Shown here: piece by piece, positions 17,833 through 26,204 of the stretch
Numbering within the stretch: position 1 is the first letter of the stretch
How the letters are laid out: every line of letters starts with the position of its first letter
NCBI RefSeq assembly: GCF_015207005.2
Contig: NZ_JADEXS020000001.1
Span: 4,278,001-4,342,000 of the forward strand
DNA: 64,000 nucleotides
Reading direction: 5' to 3'
Source of the DNA: Desmonostoc muscorum LEGE 12446
Lineage (GTDB): Bacteria > Cyanobacteriota > Cyanobacteriia > Cyanobacteriales > Nostocaceae
Translations under genes and position numbers: made by a program
The notes under the pieces: generated by a model
Seen by the model: only the letters and a program-made list of their open reading frames with translations
What the model was told of the DNA's origin: nothing
Databases searched by the model: none

Positions 17833-19155
17833 TTATCGATAAGCAACCTGTGGACCTGCCCAAATTTCTGTAACCTGTTTACCAAAAGTAATAGGCTGAT
17901 CGTCGTCTGTTGTAGTGACGGTGTTGCCATCATTAGCAACTTTCACCAAAGGCCAGTTTTCCTCGCCTAGTTCCCCTGCACGAAATAGCACGTGATCGGG
18001 TTGACTTTTACTCCAACCTAACAATACTGCAATCTTCTCATCCTCATTTTCTTGATTAGCAGGAGCAACAATATTAGCGTGATTGTTTTGCCGATCCCAA
18101 ATCACCGCACTATCTGTAGAATCACCTGTGTTAAATATGCCTTCAAACTTGCGTGCCAAAAAGCGATCGCCTTTTTCTGACCAACTAACAGGAACTAACA
18201 CCCCAATCTGACCGCTGGTATCAGTTTCTTCTGATGACGCCGCCTTCACAGCTTTGGTTTTTAATAGGGGATCGCTAACAGGAGTAGTTGAAGCCATCAC
18301 CCACAATTTCTTAGTTTGCATATCTTGTACAAACAGAACACTGGTGACACGGCTGTTGTACATTTGGGGTTTTACCTCTAGTTGCACCCTGCTATAAACA
18401 GCATACTTGCCATCTGGAGAAACCACAGGTACGCTGCGGTAGTGGCGCACTCCGGAACCACCGTTAGAACCAATAGCCTCTTGAGTTGCTGTGATCCATT
18501 TCCAAGGAATAGGATGAGGACTGCCGATGGGATCTATTTGTTCTGCTTGGGATTCATCGATTGGTTCAGTAGTAGGTATTTCCGTTGTTATGCTTGGTTG
18601 TGATTCTCCTAGAACTGGTGCTATTTGAGCCGCCGCCAATGATTCAGTAAAAGGTTTTTCTCTAGAGAAAGAATTTTTTTCTTCTTTCAAAGATTTGATA
18701 TTAGCAGCTTTGAGTTTTTGCACTAAATTAAGTTGACTAACAGGAACATCTGTTAATGGTGCAAGTTCAACTGCTGCTAAAGGATCGGGAACGTTTAAAT
18801 CGCTGCTTGAGAGAGAACTATCTGCTTGATCTAAAGACTCAAATTTATCCTCTGGTAATACTTGCGGTTCCTGAATAGCGCTGCTTTGTGTTGGTACAGA
18901 GTCAAATTCTTCTTTCAATGAGTTGATTTGATCTACTGTTAATGTTTCAACTATTTCAGGTTCCCCAACTAAAGCTATTTCCTTTGACACAGGGTCAGAC
19001 TCTTCAGTAATAGAAGTTTGTTTAACTACTTCGGATTTTACTGAATCCGAGTGACCGGATGCCCCTAATAAGGGTGCGATCAATATCACAACGACAACGT
19101 AATTGAGAAATGGTTGCGCGCGGAACCATCCTGACAGCAAAAGGGGTTTAAGCAT
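17833..19155 (-). CDS. Membrane-anchored protein of unknown function with beta-propeller-like C-terminus
   Basis: Protein of 440 residues that I do not recognise by name. The N-terminus has a membrane segment (FLNYVVVVILIAPLLGA). About 180 residues of acidic, Ser/Glu/Pro-rich low-complexity linker follow, then a globular C-terminal part beginning near IPWKWITATQEA. There, VVSPDGKYAVYSRVQ and VLFVQDMQTKKLWVMA resemble TolB/WD-type propeller blades (SPDG motif). This suggests a periplasmic binding or scaffold domain tethered to the cytoplasmic membrane. It is single-gene, with its own terminator. Similar proteins seem common in Nostocales (from memory). Confidence 0.7.
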   Translation of the reverse strand: MLKPLLLSGWFRAQPFLNYVVVVILIAPLLGASGHSDSVKSEVVKQTSITEESDPVSKEIALVGEPEIVETLTVDQINSLKEEFDSVPTQSSAIQEPQVLPEDKFESLDQADSSLSSSDLNVPDPLAAVELAPLTDVPVSQLNLVQKLKAANIKSLKEEKNSFSREKPFTESLAAAQIAPVLGESQPSITTEIPTTEPIDESQAEQIDPIGSPHPIPWKWITATQEAIGSNGGSGVRHYRSVPVVSPDGKYAVYSRVQLEVKPQMYNSRVTSVLFVQDMQTKKLWVMASTTPVSDPLLKTKAVKAASSEETDTSGQIGVLVPVSWSEKGDRFLARKFEGIFNTGDSTDSAVIWDRQNNHANIVAPANQENEDEKIAVLLGWSKSQPDHVLFRAGELGEENWPLVKVANDGNTVTTTDDDQPITFGKQVTEIWAGPQVAYR

Positions 19156-20043
19156 TTGTAGACTCTCTAGAGGGGCGGTTGCTTATGTGAGGAGCAATAC
19201 CTATGCAGCAATGGAGCAGGCGATAATTATATGTATAACAAGAAACTAAAAGCTTTTACTAAATAATTTCTTCATTTGCGGAGCTTTACAAAAAATATGC
19301 ATCATTATTTACACCTTTTACTTTTGCGGTACTGAATATTTTTTTACGAGAATATGCGAGTATAGTAACTGTGCTGATAACTCAGTAGTTACTACAGATA
19401 TCTAATTTCGGTGTAGGTAGACTCAAACACACCATAATAACCCATTGTCAAGGGGTATTTGGCTTATAGTTATACCTAATGTATAGTGCAAACTAAGAGC
19501 AAGCAAACTGCTATGGTTAAAATGGTGCTAACTATGGCTAACACGCATCAATTAAAGCAGTTTACACACTATAAGAGTGCAAACCCCGAAAATGGTAAAC
19601 GTGAGGCGTTACGTGAAAAGCTGGGAAAGCGGACACATAATACATAATACTCAGAAAATATTGCTGCCAGCAACCCTAAGTTAGAAATTGCAATCTAAAC
19701 TACAGAAACACTTGGAACGCAACGCTATTTTACAAAAGCAACTGCGCTGAGTGCTAAGTTTCGGGAAAATCATCAGCAAAACAGCAACATGTGGGTAGAT
19801 GATCTAGAGACTCGTAAGCACACAGAACCTGTTTAGGGTAACTAGAGCCAGATGCAGTTGATACGAACTTTTATCTTGGGTAACTTATATAGTTAAGTTA
19901 ATCACGCAGCCTATAGTTTCAGCAAATACGAGAATATTGTACCATCAAACAACCAAACTATAAATATCTAACTTAAAAGTTGTCAGTTATCAGGGGCGCA
20001 CTTACGATTAACTAGTGACTAGTGACTAAATGATTAATGACTA
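19156..20043. other. Long intergenic gap
   Basis: 888 bases between a minus-strand gene start and fmt. The best small frame is 19513-19647 (+, 44 codons, Lys-rich, ending in GKREALREKLGKRTHNT), which has no visible ribosome-binding site or family and is only weakly supported. The last 70 bases carry 'actagtgact' and 'attaatgactaatg' repeats just before fmt. No hairpin terminator or RNA gene was recognised. Confidence 0.4.
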
Positions 20044-21039
20044 ATGAAAATCGTATTTTTTGGTACTCCCCAGTTTGCTGTCCCAACTTTAGAAAAGTTA
20101 TTAAATAATTCCAAATTTGAGGTGTTGGCGGTAGTCACCCAACCAGATAAACGTCGAGAGCGTGGAAATAAACTTACTCCAACACCAGTAAAAGCGATCG
20201 CCACAGCTCACAATTTGCCAGTATGGCAACCAGAACGGGTGAAAAAAGACACCGAAACTTTGAATCTACTCAAACAATCAGACGCAGATGTGTTTGTGGT
20301 TGTTGCCTATGGACAGATTTTGTCCTCAAAAATCCTCAATATGCCAAAATTGGGCTGCATTAATGTACATGGCTCGATTTTACCCAAATATCGGGGTGCA
20401 GCGCCGATTCAGTGGTGTTTGTATAACGGTGAACAAGAAACCGGGATCACCACCATGTTAATGGATGCAGGGATGGATACCGGGGCAATGCTACAAATTG
20501 CCACTACACCCATTGGATTACTGGATAATGCCCAAGATGTAGCCGAAAGACTGGCTACAATTGGTGGGGATTTGTTGGTGGAAACTCTGTTGAAGTTGGA
20601 AACTAAAGAAATTCAACCAATACCCCAAGATAATTTAGAAGCTACTTATGCACCTCTGATTCAAAAACAAGATTATGGTTTGGATTGGTCAAAAAGCGCC
20701 ATCCAATTACACAATCAAATTAGAGGCTTTTACCCTAACTGCACAGCTACCTTTCGTGACAAAGAGCTAAAAATCACCGCTTCTGCTCCCCTTGGCACAG
20801 AAGGCGATCGCAATCTACCACCAGAATTACTGCACAAGTTACCTGATTTGTCAAATAGATCAGACAGACCGGGAGTTGTAGTGAGTATTGCTAAAGGAAT
20901 TGGGGCAATTGTCCAAACTGGGGAAGGTTTGTTGGTGTTGCGAGAAGTTCAGCTAGCTGGTAAACGTCCCCAGTCCGGATGGGATTTTGTTAATGGTAGT
21001 CGGTTAACGGTGGGGGAAGTGTTTGGTATGGGGAGTTGA
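20044..21039 (+). CDS. fmt: Methionyl-tRNA formyltransferase
   Basis: Cytoplasmic enzyme that transfers a formyl group from 10-formyl-tetrahydrofolate to Met-tRNA(fMet) for translation initiation. The 331-residue length fits the family. Seen: the N-terminal formyl-transferase start [20 protein letters not shown], the active-site block [19 protein letters not shown] (Asn and His), the third catalytic residue in MDAGMDTG, and the C-terminal OB-like domain from about residue 210 ([19 protein letters not shown]). The ATG at 20044 starts the conserved strand exactly. No def gene is adjacent. Confidence 0.97.
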   Translation: MKIVFFGTPQFAVPTLEKLLNNSKFEVLAVVTQPDKRRERGNKLTPTPVKAIATAHNLPVWQPERVKKDTETLNLLKQSDADVFVVVAYGQILSSKILNMPKLGCINVHGSILPKYRGAAPIQWCLYNGEQETGITTMLMDAGMDTGAMLQIATTPIGLLDNAQDVAERLATIGGDLLVETLLKLETKEIQPIPQDNLEATYAPLIQKQDYGLDWSKSAIQLHNQIRGFYPNCTATFRDKELKITASAPLGTEGDRNLPPELLHKLPDLSNRSDRPGVVVSIAKGIGAIVQTGEGLLVLREVQLAGKRPQSGWDFVNGSRLTVGEVFGMGS

Positions 21040-21154
21040 GGGAGATGAGGGAGATGAGGGGGATGAGGGAGATGGGGAGATGGGGAGCAGAGGGAGAATA
21101 ATAACTTCTGGCTCCTAACTCCTAACTCCTAACTCCTAACTCCTAACTCCTAAC
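21040..21154. repeat. Tandem short repeats after fmt
   Basis: About seven copies of 'gggagatga'-like units (21040-21090), then seven copies of 'ctcctaa' (about 21112-21155) running up to the stop codon of the next minus-strand gene. Confidence 0.7.
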
Positions 21155-21505
21155 TCAGCACTCATAAAAGCGGCAAGATTCACAAGGGCCATCTGGGTTG
21201 ACTGCACAGCGAATGATTTCTGAATGAGCATTGTAGCAGCAGGTAGCATCACCGATTACCCAACGTCCTTCTACCAAACTTTTCTCAGATGGTCGTTTTG
21301 CAGACTGGACGTAAATGGCAATATTATGCAAACGGTAGCGTCCTGCTTTAAGTTGGTATCGATGGCGGCGTTCTAGAACCGCGTAGGTTTTACCTTCAAA
21401 ATCGAGATAGTTTCCAGGTTGGGGTGTCCAATCAAGTTGCACTCTACCGAGGGACTCACGCGGATGCGTGAGAATCACCTCAGTTTGTAAAGAGTCTGGC
21501 TCCAT
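21155..21505 (-). CDS. DUF6464 family protein (cyanobacterial)
   Basis: Small protein of 116 residues, conserved in cyanobacteria and of unknown function. The N-terminal half (RVQLDWTPQPGNYLDFEGKTYAVLERRHRYQ) looks beta-rich. The C-terminal half has five cysteines (ATCCYN, RCAVN, and the closing PCESCRFYEC) that could bind a metal or an Fe-S centre. The assignment to DUF6464 is from memory of these blocks. No operon partner; the downstream 'ctcctaa' repeats begin at its stop codon. Confidence 0.7.
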   Translation of the reverse strand: MEPDSLQTEVILTHPRESLGRVQLDWTPQPGNYLDFEGKTYAVLERRHRYQLKAGRYRLHNIAIYVQSAKRPSEKSLVEGRWVIGDATCCYNAHSEIIRCAVNPDGPCESCRFYEC

Positions 21506-21608
21506 AAGCTTATGTGATTTGATTTACATTACAAGGATGTTATCGCAATAACTTTCTTTAGCTTACCGAATTTAGATTACAATTAATAATTCACTATATT
21601 TGCAAGAA

Positions 21609-21636
21609 GTAGGGATGCACGGCTGTGCATCCCTAC
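21609..21636. repeat. 28-bp palindromic dispersed repeat
   Basis: Perfect 12-bp arms (gtagggatgcac and its complement) around a 4-base centre. It lies directly after the stop of the minus-strand FAD oxidoreductase gene and may act as a transcript-end hairpin. Same family as 15932-15959. Confidence 0.7.
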
Positions 21637-21639
21637 CAA

Positions 21640-23151
21640 TTAAGGCAGCCAAAATTCAGGCAGGATAGATTTGCTAAAATCGCGTACTGTTTGGTTGAGC
21701 GATCGCGCCACTTGTATATGCGCTTCGTCTTCTTCCACAGGTAAAATCTGAGATGGCTGACCTTCTCCGAAATAAGACACTACCAAATTCGCCGCCTCCA
21801 AACCAGTAACGTAAGCCTTTTCTTGAGACCAAGAACCATGACGGTTAACAATCCAATCCCCACTCATAAACACGTTCTTAAAACTAGTCAAAGCTGGTAA
21901 CATATGACGGTAACTACCAGGTGCAAAGTGAGTTACCGCCTGAGGTAGGCGAATTACACTGCTATCAATTAGCTTTGCGTTGCAAAATCCTGACACGCAA
22001 GTTGTTAAATAACGCTGAACTATTGGTAAAATCTCCTCATCACTCAAATTCAGAAATTGATTTGCGTGATAAAAATCAGCTTCAATCACCGTTCCTGGTT
22101 CATGGCGATATTCGTCATGTAGGGCATTCAAATCAAAAAATGTCCAACCTGTAGTTGCGTCGAATCCGAAGCAGGCATTAGAAGGACGAGGAATATCAAT
22201 TTTGCGATCGAACCATAAGCGCGTTGCTAAAACATCAATTGCTCCTAAATTGCTCAAATTCCGAAATTCTTCACGACTTTGTAAACTTGGACTAGTTGAA
22301 ACAATTTTCTTCATGCCTGTGATTCCAACCGCAAAAATCACAGCATCAGCATCAAAAACTTCATCACCACAAACTACGCTCTTTGCTCGATCATTACTAT
22401 CAACAATTAAGTCTGTCACCCGCCGTTTAGGTAATACTCGCGCACCAGCTTTTTCAATACGTTCTACCCAAGGACGAAATATTTTTTCTCCCACAGTTCC
22501 CCGACACCAAACCACATCAAAATCTGGTTGATGAGCCAAAATAAAATAGTAAAGCATTCCTAAAGTTGCTGCGGCTGAACATTGTTCGCCAGGGGCAAAT
22601 AAACCCACCAATAACATTGGTTCAAAAGCCTCGCGGTAAAGCCGGAAAGAAACATTAAAATCTTTGAACAATTCACGGGCAGTGACAAAATCATAGCGCC
22701 GCCAAGCTGCATCAGAATTATCAAAATCAACAACAGCATAAAGTAAAGGTAGGGCGCTAAGACGGTCAATTAGTGGCAGCCGTTTAAACTGAGTGTAGAG
22801 AAAAGTTCCTAAAGGTGCGGGAAGTCGTGGTAAGTCTTGAAAAATTGGTGATTCAACTTCTAACCCCGCAGGCGAATATTGGGAAGAACGAGTCCAACTA
22901 GTAAAAGGATTAATTCCTAATTCATTAATGAGGGAAAAAATATTTCTGTAAGGATACCAAAAGCCATGAATGCCGGCTTCTACAGATTTTCCTGCGGCTG
23001 TTTGCCAACCTGCCACCAGTCCGCCGGGATAAGAACCTGCTTCTAGAAGTGTCACATCATAGCCTTGCTTTGCCAAATGGTAGGTTGCCCCTAAACCTGC
23101 CCAACCTGCACCTACAACTACTACCCGTTTTTGTTGTGACCCTTCTACCAT
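21640..23151 (-). CDS. FAD-dependent amine-oxidase/carotenoid-desaturase-like oxidoreductase
   Basis: Flavoprotein of the phytoene-desaturase/amine-oxidase superfamily, 503 residues from the ATG at 23151. The Rossmann dinucleotide motif VVVVGAGWAGLGATYHLA and the following acidic strand end VTLLEAG come directly after the start, which is why the in-frame extension to 23223 is rejected. The YPGGLVAGW block and the C-terminal FAD motif VFMSGDWIVNRHGSWSQEKAYVTG are also seen. It resembles zeta-carotene-desaturase-like proteins of cyanobacteria, but which substrate it dehydrogenates cannot be read from the sequence. It is transcribed alone, away from the methyltransferase at 23416. Confidence 0.85.
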   Translation of the reverse strand: MVEGSQQKRVVVVGAGWAGLGATYHLAKQGYDVTLLEAGSYPGGLVAGWQTAAGKSVEAGIHGFWYPYRNIFSLINELGINPFTSWTRSSQYSPAGLEVESPIFQDLPRLPAPLGTFLYTQFKRLPLIDRLSALPLLYAVVDFDNSDAAWRRYDFVTARELFKDFNVSFRLYREAFEPMLLVGLFAPGEQCSAAATLGMLYYFILAHQPDFDVVWCRGTVGEKIFRPWVERIEKAGARVLPKRRVTDLIVDSNDRAKSVVCGDEVFDADAVIFAVGITGMKKIVSTSPSLQSREEFRNLSNLGAIDVLATRLWFDRKIDIPRPSNACFGFDATTGWTFFDLNALHDEYRHEPGTVIEADFYHANQFLNLSDEEILPIVQRYLTTCVSGFCNAKLIDSSVIRLPQAVTHFAPGSYRHMLPALTSFKNVFMSGDWIVNRHGSWSQEKAYVTGLEAANLVVSYFGEGQPSQILPVEEDEAHIQVARSLNQTVRDFSKSILPEFWLP

Positions 23152-23415
23152 CTTAGCCTCCGATTCTTCCAGTCCAACAACTAATGTATAGCGTAGCTTC
23201 TCTCTAGGACTACACAATCTCAAATCTGGGTTGAAAAAGGGAGTAGGGAGTGGGGAGTAGGGAGTAGAGGGAGGAAAACTGAAGCCCTAACTCCGACTCT
23301 CGGCAAAATCTCAAATTTTATTATGGTAAGCAGTTGAGTAAAAATTGCTTGCGGTTAATGCTGAGTTAAGAGTATAACAGAAAACAGATTTAATTATTTA
23401 TGGGGAATAATCCTA

Positions 23416-24318
23416 ATGACTCAATTAGCAAATGTAAAATTTAGTCTCGATGACTATGAATTACGAGACGGCATTTATTTTCCTGGCGACTACAAACAGT
23501 TGAACAGTACTCAACACAAAAAAACCTGGGATAAAATTGGTAAAACATACTATGGTTCCCAGAAAATTGAAACAGTCGCAGATCAATCACCCATCAAACA
23601 AGATTACACTCTGCTAACTGGTACGCCTGGAGGTACTTGGAATAAATTTCCGTTGAATAAATCTGTTGATTCTATTCTGGAGATTGGTTGCGGTTATGGT
23701 CGGGCACCTTTACATCTTTCTAAAGCGAAAAATTTGAGATGTGAAAAATATTACGGTATTGATATTTCTGAAACTTTATTGCGGCGATTAATCAAGGTTA
23801 AACAAGAGTACGATTTTTTCCCAGAAGCTGAGTTTAACATAATTTGCAATTCTGCTGAAACATTACCTTTAGCAGATAATTCCATAGATTTAGTAATTTC
23901 TAATTGTGTATTTATGCATATACCGGATGCACAATTAAAAAAGTTATTAGCTGATATATCTCGCGTACTCAAGCCTGGTGGAATTTTTGTTTTTAATCAC
24001 TCTTTTCACAATAAATCTTGTCCTTCTCACATCATCCACAATTTTGTGAGAAAGTTGAATCCATTTGTGAGAAATCCAGTTTATCTTAAGCAATATTCAT
24101 CTGCTGAAATACAGGAAATGTTGGCAACTGCTGGGATGAAAACCAAATGTCCAGAGTATATTGTTGAACCAACCCAAGAATATGCAATTTTACCGGAAAC
24201 GATTAAAGGAATTCGGATACCGTTTGCTAAAGCCATCAATCAAAGTCTCAAGCCGTCAGGTAGTTTAAAAGAAACTTTGGCTTATGGTTTTAGCGCTTAC
24301 AGCACTCAACTGGATTAA
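23416..24318 (+). CDS. Class I SAM-dependent methyltransferase
   Basis: Methyltransferase of 300 residues with the SAM-binding motif I ILEIGCGYGRAPLHLSK (88-103), motif II acid in YYGIDISETLL, motif post-III LVISNCVFMHIPD and the typical LKPGGIFVFNHSF. The first 85 residues are a separate N-terminal region without a known domain. The acceptor substrate is unknown. A hairpin terminator follows at 24380. It is divergent from the FAD oxidoreductase. Confidence 0.9.
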   Translation: MTQLANVKFSLDDYELRDGIYFPGDYKQLNSTQHKKTWDKIGKTYYGSQKIETVADQSPIKQDYTLLTGTPGGTWNKFPLNKSVDSILEIGCGYGRAPLHLSKAKNLRCEKYYGIDISETLLRRLIKVKQEYDFFPEAEFNIICNSAETLPLADNSIDLVISNCVFMHIPDAQLKKLLADISRVLKPGGIFVFNHSFHNKSCPSHIIHNFVRKLNPFVRNPVYLKQYSSAEIQEMLATAGMKTKCPEYIVEPTQEYAILPETIKGIRIPFAKAINQSLKPSGSLKETLAYGFSAYSTQLD

Positions 24319-24379
24319 TTCAGAAATTAATAGCTCTGTTGTAATCCTATCCGATTTGTAAAAATTAGCGATCGCCAAC

Positions 24380-24409
24380 ATCCCCGATTTCTTACCAGAA
24401 GTCGGGGAT
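24380..24409 (+). terminator. Rho-independent terminator of methyltransferase gene
   Basis: Thirteen-base arms (atccccgatttct 24380-24392; agaagtcggggat 24397-24409) pair with one G-U and are followed by 'ctaattttt'. It lies 62 bases after the stop. Confidence 0.8.
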
Positions 24410-24530
24410 CTAATTTTTCATCCCCAGGACTTACGTACTGTACAAATTACTCATGGTATGTATTCAGAAAAATAGGTCGTTTCAGGCTTTGATTAATCAT
24501 TCTTTGATGAGACATAAACCCGCGCGATGG

Positions 24531-24553
24531 AGGGCACAGCACTGCTGTGCCCT
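24531..24553. repeat. Palindromic dispersed repeat
   Basis: 'agggcacagc' and its exact complement separated by three bases; same family as the 28-bp palindromes elsewhere in the window. Confidence 0.65.
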
Positions 24554-24723
24554 TACGACATATCTGGTTTTTCCCAAAATACATATTTTGTATTTCGTGT
24601 CAATGCGTAAGTCATAATCCCATATCGAAAACCTGCCTCCAAACATCTCCCCTACTAGGGAAGGGTACTATGGGGTTAGGTTTCGCGTTAGTTTTTCCAC
24701 ATGACGTGAAAAGTCAAATTCAG

Positions 24724-25824
24724 TTAGACAATAAAGTCTAAAGAGGCATAGACGTTCGTAGTATCTTGCACAACAGCAATTAGGTTACCATATCTGTAGA
24801 TCAGGGTATCTAACGCTGCGCTACCGCTGAAATTCGAGGTTTTTTGGAGAGTGTAATCACTAATACTACCACCAATTCTAATCTTGTCCCCTTCCGACCA
24901 CTTAAAGTCTGTGATGATGGCATATCCACTGCCCGAATAGTCAATGGTGGTATAAGAACCGTTGTAACCAAGGCTGAATGTGTCCGCCCCAGTACCGCCA
25001 GTATATCTATCTACTTCGCCACTAGTGCTACCGTAGCCATTGAGGAAATCATTGCCTGTGCCACCGATCATTGTGTCATTTCCACGTCCCCCGTAGAGGA
25101 GATCGTTACCACTTTCACCACTTAGGTAGTCATTTGCAGGGGTGCCGCTATCAATCGCGATTTCGTCACCGAAGAGAACATCACCACCTGTCCCTCCATA
25201 AAGTGAGTCATTACCAGCCCCACCGATGAGGTTGTCAAGGCCATCACCACCGTAGATGTAATCGTTCCCACCCTTACCCTCAAGGTAATCATCTCCTCCA
25301 AAACCACTCAGATAGTTTGAGAAATCATTTCCTGTAATTGTATTGTTGAGGCTGTTACCGCCGCCATAGTAAGCAGTATTGGCATAGAGTAAAGTCAAAT
25401 TTTCTAGGTTAGCTCCAAGAGTGTAGCTAGTATAAGATAAAACTGTGTCAGTGCCTTGGTTACTAAATTCAGTAATGGTGTCAGCAGTATCCCCTGTCAA
25501 TGCAGAAATGACGTAACGATCATTGCCTGTGCCTCCAAGTAAAGTATCAGTGCCTGCTCCACCCCATATAAAGTCATCACCTGCTTCACCGAAAATAACA
25601 TCATTGCCAGCATCTCCGTAGAGAACATCATTGCCTTTGCGACCCAGGATAGTGTCGTTACCGTTGCCACCGGAAACCAAATCGTCTCCCTCTCCAGCAT
25701 CGATGATGTCGCCTCCACCTTTGCCATAAATAGCGTCGTTGCCTTCATAGCCAAAAATAGAAATGTCAGCAGATTCAGTACCGTTTAGCTTGTCATTACC
25801 AGATGTGCCATAGATAGCCGCCAT
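24724..25824 (-). CDS. RTX-type (hemolysin-type) calcium-binding repeat protein
   Basis: Protein of 366 residues built from glycine/aspartate nonapeptides (GGxGxDxxx), which form a calcium-binding parallel beta-roll. Two blocks are seen: about residues 7-105 (GNDVLYGDAGNDVIFGEAGDD and similar) and about 155-275 (GNDYIYGGDGLDNLIGGAG and similar), separated by a non-repeat segment (ISALTGDTADTITEFSNQGTD). The C-terminal 80 residues (from DTFSLGYNGSY, with AIITDFKWSEGDKIRI) match the usual ending of type I-secreted proteins; there is no N-terminal signal peptide. No enzyme domain is present, so it is a pure repeat protein, probably secreted. No type I secretion genes adjoin it, but the exporter at 1-4848 is in the same window. 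Confidence 0.9.
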   Translation of the reverse strand: MAAIYGTSGNDKLNGTESADISIFGYEGNDAIYGKGGGDIIDAGEGDDLVSGGNGNDTILGRKGNDVLYGDAGNDVIFGEAGDDFIWGGAGTDTLLGGTGNDRYVISALTGDTADTITEFSNQGTDTVLSYTSYTLGANLENLTLLYANTAYYGGGNSLNNTITGNDFSNYLSGFGGDDYLEGKGGNDYIYGGDGLDNLIGGAGNDSLYGGTGGDVLFGDEIAIDSGTPANDYLSGESGNDLLYGGRGNDTMIGGTGNDFLNGYGSTSGEVDRYTGGTGADTFSLGYNGSYTTIDYSGSGYAIITDFKWSEGDKIRIGGSISDYTLQKTSNFSGSAALDTLIYRYGNLIAVVQDTTNVYASLDFIV

Positions 25825-26204
25825 AAACTAATGTCCTTTTGCGATTTTTTGGGGTTGAGGTGAGGTCATATTTATTTAGGTTGTGGAGACTCAAAACATA
25901 GACTCCACTTTAGACCCCATAAAAGAAGAATATAAGTAAATCGGCGTAAATAATTATTATTGGGATAAGACAGGGAGCAGGGGGCAGGGGGAGAAAGAGT
26001 TTGAGCCTTATTTACTTTTCTTCACACAGTTTGGTTTTATTGCACCGACTTACTTATTTTTGTCCTGAGATATTTTCCAATATGAACATTCTATTTTTTG
26101 GATTTTCTTAATTGTTTGTCATGTAATTTACCAACTTTTCCCAACTTTTGGAAACCAAAGTTGGTAAATTAGGGATTAGTTGAGCTAATTTTGCCTACGC
26201 AACT
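25825..26204. other. Divergent promoter region of the RTX and modBC genes
   Basis: Holds both promoters, a short 'agggagcagggggcaggggga' type run near 25973, and a strong inverted repeat at 26124-26171 directly before modBC. No gene is seen. Confidence 0.5.
26124..26171 (+). promoter_or_regulatory. 15-bp perfect inverted repeat upstream of modBC
   Basis: Arms 'taatttaccaacttt' (26124-26138) and its exact complement (26157-26171) are separated by 18 bases and end 33 bases before the modBC ATG. The position fits an operator or a leader hairpin. It has no T-run, so it is not a simple terminator. I do not recognise it as a known Moco riboswitch or ModE site. Confidence 0.55.

Larger units (their letters stand above)
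24319..24723. other. Gap with terminator and dispersed repeats
   Basis: Contains the terminator at 24380-24409, then a stretch from 'aggacttacg' (about 24427) to 'tgcgtaagtcat' (about 24604) whose ends are inverted copies of each other and match the ends of the elements at 2507 and 58258; a palindrome sits inside it at 24531-24553. A 64-codon frame at 24547-24741 is not credible as a gene. Confidence 0.5.

Noticed and set aside
24547..24741. 64-codon plus-strand frame
   Set aside because: Overlaps a palindromic repeat and the end of the RTX gene; no recognisable features.
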